Origin: Schlegelella_A sp038225015
Lineage (GTDB): Bacteria > Pseudomonadota > Gammaproteobacteria > Burkholderiales > Burkholderiaceae_C
Length of the DNA: 7,998 nucleotides
NCBI GenBank assembly: GCA_038225015.1
Contig: JBBRFB010000148.1
Span: 1 to 7,998, forward strand
Direction: 5' to 3'
Shown: one piece after another, positions 1 to 3,967 of the stretch
Layout of the letters: every line of letters begins with the position of its first letter
How positions within the stretch are numbered: the stretch's first letter is position 1
The notes under the pieces: generated by a model
What the model saw: the letters and a program-made list of their open reading frames with translations, nothing else
What the model was told of the DNA's origin: nothing
Databases searched by the model: none
Position numbers and translations under genes: made by a program

Positions 1-450
1 CATGATCGCCAGGATCAGCGACAGCACGAGGATCGCCTCGCGGTTCTTCTCGAGGCGAGGCGGCCGATCGACGAGGCGCCGGTAGAACGCGTACAGCACG
101 GCGGCGATGACGGCGAGCTCGACGGCGTCCTTGCCCGCGGCAAACGGAGCGAGCACGTCCGGAAACGACGCCGACTCGTGGTAGCCGATGGCGATGAGCT
201 GGAGCTTTCGGATCAGTAGCAACATGAATCCGACGAAGATCACTGCGTGCATGACGCCCGGGCGCCATTCGCGCCGGACCATGCGCTGCTGCAGCAAGCC
301 GTTGACGACGACGCTGCGCAGGCGCTCGAGCGGCCGGTCGAACCGCGCGTCCGGCTGCAGCGCCGCGACAATGGCGAGCTTGCGCCAAGCGAGTGCGGCG
401 AAGCCGGCAAACGCCATCAGCATCAAGACGGTGATTCCTGCCGGCCCCAT
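1..450 (-). CDS. N-terminal membrane domain of a probable HdrD-like (Fe-S)-binding oxidoreductase (partial)
   Basis: The reading frame is open from an ATG at 450-448 to the left window edge (150 codons), so only the N-terminus is visible. A GGAGG motif (complement of 461-465) lies 10 bases upstream and supports this start. The protein shows hydrophobic segments at about residues 4-22, 67-90, 106-123 and 139 onward. A short basic/amphipathic stretch separates the first two, and His68 at the start of the second segment could be a haem b ligand. This layout resembles the NarI/HdrE-like membrane domain that precedes the ferredoxin-like and CCG domains in Fe-S oxidoreductases. One group of these passes electrons from electron transfer flavoprotein to (methyl)menaquinone. 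The gene diverges from menA, which fits a quinone-linked role. The Fe-S and CCG domains lie outside the window, so the assignment rests on topology and general resemblance. Another cytochrome b-like membrane protein is possible. Confidence 0.6.
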   Translation of the reverse strand, partial: MGPAGITVLMLMAFAGFAALAWRKLAIVAALQPDARFDRPLERLRSVVVNGLLQQRMVRREWRPGVMHAVIFVGFMLLLIRKLQLIAIGYHESASFPDVLAPFAAGKDAVELAVIAAVLYAFYRRLVDRPPRLEKNREAILVLSLILAIM

Positions 451-613
451 CGGCTCTGGCCCTCCGTACGGCTCGCCGCGCACCCGAGGCGGGCCGCGTG
501 CCCTCCGCGCCGGACTCTAGGCAGGGCCGCGGGTTGGCGGATGATCTATGTCACGCAGCACGCCAAGGGCAAGGTCGATGATCCGGACAGACCCGAGGTC
601 GGAAGGGAACGAG
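451..613. other. Intergenic region between divergent Fe-S oxidoreductase gene and menA
   Basis: These 163 bases must hold promoters for both divergent genes. I see ribosome sites at each end (complement of 461-465 and 601-606). There is also a weak Crp/FNR-like dyad, ATGAT-CTAT-GTCAC at 541-554, matching the FNR consensus at only 7 of 10 positions. No convincing -10/-35 pair or terminator is visible. Confidence 0.4.
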
Positions 614-1552
614 ATGCAGATGCAAGACAGCCGTGCGCCGGCGGCGGCGCACCCGGCCGGCCGCGAGCGGTCAGCGCTGCGCGCCTGGGTGATGGCGTCG
701 CGGCCGCATACCTTGACGATCGGTGTCAACCCGGTCCTCGTCGGCGGTGCCCTCGCCTGGCAGCAGACCGGCCGCATCGACGTCGCCGTGATGCTGATAT
801 CGATGATGGGTGCGTTTCTTCTTCAGGCCGGCACCAACCTCGACAACGACGTCAGCGACTTCGAGCGCGGCACCGACCGTGCTGGCCGCCTCGGCCTGCC
901 GCGCGCGACTGCGCTCGGCCTTTTGAGCGCACGCCAGGTGCGCACCGCGTCGCGCGGCTGCTTCCTGCTCGCCACCGTGCTCGGCCTGATGCTGGCATGG
1001 CGCGGCGGCTGGCCGATCCTCGTCGCCGGTCTCGCCTCGGCGGCCGCGGCGATGTCGTACTCGGGCGGGCCGCGGCCGATCTCGTACACGCCGTTCGGCG
1101 ACTTCGTCGTCTGGCTGTTCTTCGGCCTGGTCGCGGTGTGCGGCACCTACTATCTGCAGACCTTCGCGCTGACGCCCGGCGTCGTCGTCGCGGCGACGAT
1201 GGTCGGCCTGCCGGCGACCGCGGTGCTGGTCGTCAACAACTACCGCGATCTCGATCCCGACCGTGCCGTCGGCAAACGCACCCTGGCCGTCTGCCTGGGG
1301 CGGGCCTTCAGCCGCGGCGAATACGCCGTGCTGCTGCTCGCCCCGTTCGCCCTCCTCGCCGTGCTGGCGATGCTGACCGGCATCGGTGCGACCCTGCTCG
1401 TCCCACTGCTCGCGCTGCCGACAGCGATCGGGCTGGTGCGTCGGTTCTGGCGCGAGACACCCGGACCGGCGTTCAATGCCCTGCTCGCGCAGACGGCGCG
1501 CCTGCAGGTGCTGTTCTCGGTGCTGCTCTGCGTCGGCATCCTGCTGCACTGA
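614..1552 (+). CDS. menA: 1,4-dihydroxy-2-naphthoate polyprenyltransferase MenA
   Basis: This UbiA-family integral membrane enzyme attaches the polyprenyl chain to 1,4-dihydroxy-2-naphthoate, giving demethylmenaquinone. From the ATG at 614 the product is 312 residues, a normal MenA length. The first Asp-rich prenyl-diphosphate/Mg site is NLDNDVSDFERGTD at residues 75-88. The second is NNYRDLDPDRAVGKRTL at residues 208-224, and its NYRD..D...GK(R)TL form is characteristic of MenA rather than UbiA. Between them lie several hydrophobic segments and the FFGLVAVCGTYYLQ stretch typical of MenA. The frame is open from an ATG at 548, but GGAAGG at 601-606 sits 7 bases before the ATG at 614, so I chose 614; the ATG at 620 is a minor alternative. 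The gene diverges from the Fe-S oxidoreductase gene and converges with the cyclic-nucleotide-binding gene, with about 41 bases between stop codons. It indicates that the organism makes menaquinone, the likely donor for the NapC-type cytochrome downstream. Confidence 0.93.
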   Translation: MQMQDSRAPAAAHPAGRERSALRAWVMASRPHTLTIGVNPVLVGGALAWQQTGRIDVAVMLISMMGAFLLQAGTNLDNDVSDFERGTDRAGRLGLPRATALGLLSARQVRTASRGCFLLATVLGLMLAWRGGWPILVAGLASAAAAMSYSGGPRPISYTPFGDFVVWLFFGLVAVCGTYYLQTFALTPGVVVAATMVGLPATAVLVVNNYRDLDPDRAVGKRTLAVCLGRAFSRGEYAVLLLAPFALLAVLAMLTGIGATLLVPLLALPTAIGLVRRFWRETPGPAFNALLAQTARLQVLFSVLLCVGILLH

Positions 1553-1593
1553 CGCGCGGGTCCGTGCGGCCGGTGCCGGGAGAAGGCGCAGCC

Positions 1594-2082
1594 TCAGTAG
1601 CGTCCGTGCTGCTTGTAGACGTAGTTCGTCAGCTCCGCGGCCTGGACCGACAGGCGCGTCTGCACCCGGTGAACGGCGCGCACGATCGCGCGCATCACGG
1701 CATACAGGATGCGCGGATGGCTGTCGATCAGGCTCTCGAGGTCGGCGCGTCGGATCTCGAGCACGCGCGAGCTCTCGGCGGCGATGAGCGACGCATAGCG
1801 CGGCGTGCCGTCGAGAAAGCCGAGCTCGTGCGCGAACTCGCCCGCGCGCAGCGTCGTCAGCACCGTTTCGTCGGCGGTGCCGGCGTGCTTGACGACGCCG
1901 AGCCCGCCGTCGACGACGACGAAGAGGCGATCGTCAGCCTCGCCCTCGCGGCCGATCACCTGCTGCGGCGAATAGCTGCGCAGCGTCATCAGCCCGGCGA
2001 GGGCGGCGCGTTCTTCGGCAGCGAGATCGGCGCCGATCGGGCTGCCCTGGAGGGCTTCGAGAAGGGGGGGCGGTGCGGTCAT
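1594..2082 (-). CDS. Stand-alone cyclic-nucleotide-binding (Crp-like sensor) domain protein
   Basis: The product is 162 residues: a cNMP-binding beta-barrel domain (about residues 35-125) followed by a C-terminal helix, with no helix-turn-helix. It therefore probably acts as a ligand sensor or partner protein and not as a transcription factor. The phosphate-binding cassette is recognisable as GEFAHELGFLDGTPRYAS at residues 81-98, with Glu86 and Arg95 matching the ligand-contacting Glu and Arg of Crp. The usual Gly before the Glu is replaced by His85, which may change ligand binding. The protein ends in a conserved-looking NYVYKQHGRY tail. Upstream codons stay open in frame to 2433 but overlap ratA and are Arg/Pro-rich, so I place the start at the ATG 2082-2080. 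Its ribosome site is weak. The gene begins 44 bases after the ratA stop on the same strand and is probably co-transcribed with ratA. The ligand and target are not recognisable from sequence. Confidence 0.8.
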   Translation of the reverse strand: MTAPPPLLEALQGSPIGADLAAEERAALAGLMTLRSYSPQQVIGREGEADDRLFVVVDGGLGVVKHAGTADETVLTTLRAGEFAHELGFLDGTPRYASLIAAESSRVLEIRRADLESLIDSHPRILYAVMRAIVRAVHRVQTRLSVQAAELTNYVYKQHGRY

Positions 2083-2126
2083 GGCGGTCTCGATCAGGAG
2101 GGACAGTGGGAAAAGGGTGGTGCCGG

Positions 2127-2645
2127 TCAGGAGGGAAAGGCCGGGTCGGTCGGAGCGGCAAGCGGCGCGGCGTCCGGCGCCGGGCGAGGCGCCGGCGGGC
2201 CGCTGCCTGCGCCGGCCATGGCGAGCGTCGTGTCCGCGCGCTTGACGAACGCGTCGACCATCGTCCGCGCCACGTACTCGATCGCCGGCGCGGCGAGCCG
2301 GTCGAGGACGCCGGCGGCGATCTCGTAGGACACGTCGAAGGTGACGCGGCAGCCGATGTCGGCGAGCGGTGTCAGCCGCCAGTCGCCCTGGAAGCGCCGA
2401 AACGGCCCTTCGACAAGGCGGACCTGCAGCCACTCGGGGCGTTGCTTCGGATTACGGGTCTGAAAGCCGAAGCGTGCCTTCATGTAGCAGAAGTCGAGAC
2501 GCGCCGCGACCCAGTCGTCGCTGCGCTCGAGGATCGTCGCACCGGTGCACCAGGGCAGGAACTGCGGGTACGCCTCGGCCTGCTCGATCAGGTCGAACAT
2601 CGCCTCGACGGCGTAGGGAACGAGGACCGAATGACTGAGCTCCAC
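2127..2645 (-). CDS. ratA: RatA / COQ10-family START-domain protein
   Basis: This is a 172-residue protein of the polyketide cyclase/START superfamily (COG2867). The N-terminus (SVLVPYAVEAMFDLIEQ), the YPQFLPWCTGA segment at about residues 26-37, and the GPFRRFQGDWRLTPL block are family hallmarks. In E. coli the homologue is described as RatA, which interferes with 70S ribosome formation. The mitochondrial homologue COQ10 binds ubiquinone and supports respiration. Here a quinone-handling role is plausible because menA and respiratory cytochromes are close by, but this is inference. The start is a GTG at 2645-2643, with GAGGT (complement of 2652-2656) 6 bases upstream. The last 25 or so residues form a Pro/Ala-rich extension beyond the usual domain end. 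The usual neighbour smpB is not upstream; the divergent gene is the monoheme cytochrome. The FNR-like box at 2670-2683 lies just 25 bases from this start, so it could affect ratA as well. Confidence 0.9.
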   Translation of the reverse strand: MELSHSVLVPYAVEAMFDLIEQAEAYPQFLPWCTGATILERSDDWVAARLDFCYMKARFGFQTRNPKQRPEWLQVRLVEGPFRRFQGDWRLTPLADIGCRVTFDVSYEIAAGVLDRLAAPAIEYVARTMVDAFVKRADTTLAMAGAGSGPPAPRPAPDAAPLAAPTDPAFPS

Positions 2646-2669
2646 AGACCGACCTCGCGAACACGCCCC

Positions 2670-2683
2670 TTGACCTAGATCAG
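2670..2683 (+). promoter_or_regulatory. FNR/Anr-like box in the ratA / cytochrome c divergent region
   Basis: The site reads TTGAC-CTAG-ATCAG and matches the FNR/Anr consensus TTGAT-N4-ATCAA at 8 of 10 positions. It lies in the 150-base region between divergent ratA and the monoheme cytochrome gene, centred 119.5 bases before the cytochrome ATG. A possible -10 hexamer, GACACT at 2705-2710, begins 28.5 bases from the box centre. That spacing fits a class II activated promoter with a start near 2717, although the hexamer is only a 3 of 6 match to TATAAT. Its neighbours are respiratory genes, which makes oxygen control reasonable. DNR or another Crp-family protein could use the same site. Confidence 0.55.
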
Positions 2684-2749
2684 ACCCGTGTGTCTTCGAC
2701 CGCCGACACTGCCGGCATCGCCACCTTGCCCCGGCCGTAATCGCGGCTG

Positions 2750-2763
2750 GTGATCCAGGTCAA
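2750..2763 (+). promoter_or_regulatory. Second, weaker-context FNR/Crp-like dyad
   Basis: GTGAT-CCAG-GTCAA matches the FNR consensus at 8 of 10 positions. Its centre is exactly 80 bases after the first box and 39.5 bases before the cytochrome ATG. That is too close to the start codon for ordinary -41.5 activation of this gene, so if it is real it would act by repression, looping or cooperative binding. Chance occurrence cannot be excluded. Confidence 0.3.
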
Positions 2764-2795
2764 GGAAGCGCCAGATTCACTCTCGAGGAACCGAC

Positions 2796-3107
2796 ATGAA
2801 GCACATTCTCACGCTCGCCGCCGCGGCGGCGACCCTCGCTTTCGCCGGCACCGCCTTCGCCAGCCCGGCCGAAGACATCATCGCTGCGCAGAAGTGCTCG
2901 AAGTGCCATACCGCAACGACCACCAAGAAAGCGCCGTCGTGGGCCTCGCTGGCGCAGAAGTACAAGGGCGACCCGGCGGCCGAGGCCAGGCTCGTCTCGA
3001 TGCTCAAGACCGGCGGCAAGACCGCCGACGGCGACGACCACAAGAAGGTCGAGGCGAGCGACGCCGACCTGAAGGCGATCGTCGCCATCGTGCTGTCGTC
3101 GAAGTAG
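2796..3107 (+). CDS. Small periplasmic monoheme cytochrome c (class I-like)
   Basis: The 103-residue precursor has a signal peptide (Lys2, a hydrophobic Ala/Leu-rich core, cleavage after AFA at about residue 22). A single haem motif CSKCH lies at residues 34-38. The mature protein of about 80 residues is the size of small class I cytochromes that shuttle electrons in the periplasm. The C-terminal helix (SDADLKAIVAIVL) is typical of the family. No Met occurs in the loop between GG (73-74) and this helix, where the axial Met usually sits; His82 in DDHKK is present instead. The only internal Met is Met69, in the preceding helix. A GAGGA motif lies just upstream of the ATG. The NapC-type gene follows after 30 bases, so the two are probably one operon. 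The likely role is electron transfer between the inner-membrane tetraheme protein and MtrA, by analogy with monoheme shuttles in Mto/Mtr loci. Confidence 0.9.
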   Translation: MKHILTLAAAAATLAFAGTAFASPAEDIIAAQKCSKCHTATTTKKAPSWASLAQKYKGDPAAEARLVSMLKTGGKTADGDDHKKVEASDADLKAIVAIVLSSK

Positions 3108-3137
3108 CGTGCCGTCGGTGCGCCGGGGAGCGGTTTC

Positions 3138-3761
3138 ATGAGCGAAGGCGATCGGCCGGGATTCATCGGCCGGGTGCGTCGCGCCCTGTTCTCGCCGTCG
3201 CTGCGCTGGTCGGTGGCGGCGCTACTCGGCCTGGGCCTGGTCGTCGGCGCGGGCGCGGTGATCTCGACGCAGGTCGCGCTGGAGGTCACCGGCACCGACG
3301 AGTTCTGCGGAACGGCCTGTCATTCGCACGAGAAGTTCGTCTTCCCCGAGCACAAGCTGTCGGCGCATTACACCGGTCGCACCGGCGTGCGGGCGATGTG
3401 CGTCGACTGTCACGTGCCGCATTCCTACCCGGCCAAGATCTTCTACAAGGCCCGGGTCGGCATGGAAGACGTCTACGCCGAACTGCGTGGGACGATCTCG
3501 ACGCAGGCCAAGTTCGATGCGGCGCGCTGGCGCCTGGCCAATGTCGTCTGGGACGAGATGCGCGCCAACAACTCGGCCAACTGCCGCACCTGCCACAACC
3601 CGGCGGCGTGGGATTCGAAGAAGCAGTCCGAGGACGCGACCTCGCAGCACAAGAAGTTCTTCTCCGGCAAGGCGACATGCATCGATTGCCACACCGGCGT
3701 CGCGCACAAGGACCCCGAGGAACCGAAGGCGCCGGAGACGGCGGCCTCCGCACCCGTCTAG
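3138..3761 (+). CDS. NapC/NirT-family membrane-anchored tetraheme cytochrome c (CymA-like quinol dehydrogenase)
   Basis: The 207-residue protein has one N-terminal transmembrane anchor (about residues 22-46) and a periplasmic domain with four haem sites: C57GTAC61H62, C88VDCH92, C149RTCH153 and C181IDCH185. The order and spacing, together with GVRAMCVDCHVPH and ANNSANCRTCHNPAAWD, match the NapC/NirT/TorC N-terminal family. These proteins oxidise quinol in the inner membrane and pass electrons to periplasmic partners. The first site is CX3CH and not CX2CH. It is followed by Ser-His, where TorC/NrfH-like proteins have CHxM. GGGGAG at 3125-3130 lies 7 bases before the ATG. Sitting between the monoheme cytochrome and mtrC, it most likely plays the CymA role of feeding menaquinol electrons to the outer-membrane conduit. 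A link to another reductase is possible but none is encoded in the window. Confidence 0.93.
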   Translation: MSEGDRPGFIGRVRRALFSPSLRWSVAALLGLGLVVGAGAVISTQVALEVTGTDEFCGTACHSHEKFVFPEHKLSAHYTGRTGVRAMCVDCHVPHSYPAKIFYKARVGMEDVYAELRGTISTQAKFDAARWRLANVVWDEMRANNSANCRTCHNPAAWDSKKQSEDATSQHKKFFSGKATCIDCHTGVAHKDPEEPKAPETAASAPV

Positions 3762-3876
3762 AGCCCTCTTGCCGTCGCCACGCGGGCGACCCATGGAGAA
3801 GATTCGCTGACCGCAGGCCAGCCGCGCGGCATCGATGCGACGCGTCCACCGAAGTCGAAGTTTGTCTGCTCTGTGT

Positions 3877-3917
3877 CTGATCTGTGTCAAGTCGCGGTGT
3901 CGAGCCCGCCGTAGATT
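3877..3917 (+). promoter_or_regulatory. Predicted FNR/Anr-activated promoter of mtrC
   Basis: The 206-base gap between the NapC-type gene and mtrC contains CTGAT-CTGT-GTCAA at 3877-3890, an 8 of 10 match to TTGAT-N4-ATCAA. A hexamer TAGATT at 3912-3917 matches TATAAT at 4 of 6 positions and starts 28.5 bases after the box centre. This gives a transcription start near 3924 and a box centred about -40.5, the class II activator position. The leader would be about 44 bases, ending in GAGGAG at 3954-3959 and the mtrC ATG at 3968. The same box-to-hexamer distance occurs upstream of the monoheme cytochrome gene. A weak GTCGCC/GGCGAC hairpin at 3774-3790 has no T-run, so I do not call it a terminator. 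Confidence 0.55.
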
Positions 3918-3967
3918 CGTCGGTCCGAAAGCGCCGACGACGGCCGTCCACCCGAGGAGTACAGATC

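Noticed and set aside
541..554. Crp/FNR-like dyad before menA
   Set aside because: Only 7 of 10 matches and no well-placed -10 element, so too weak to call as a separate regulatory site.
671..1549. Minus-strand open frame opposite menA
   Set aside because: Gln/Arg/Glu-rich shadow of menA, with no membrane segments or motifs.
1553..1593. Bidirectional terminator between convergent menA and the cNMP-domain gene
   Set aside because: The gap of 41 bases contains only short CCGG repeats, no stable hairpin with a T- or A-run.
247..2328. Long plus-strand open frame (693 codons) across the left half
   Set aside because: It overlaps menA in another frame and runs antisense to ratA and the cNMP-domain gene. 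Its product is Arg/Ala/Pro-rich with no recognisable motif, as expected for shadow frames in very GC-rich DNA.
3774..3790. GTCGCC/GGCGAC hairpin after the NapC-type gene as a terminator
   Set aside because: Stem of six pairs with no following T-run; such hairpins are common by chance at this GC content.
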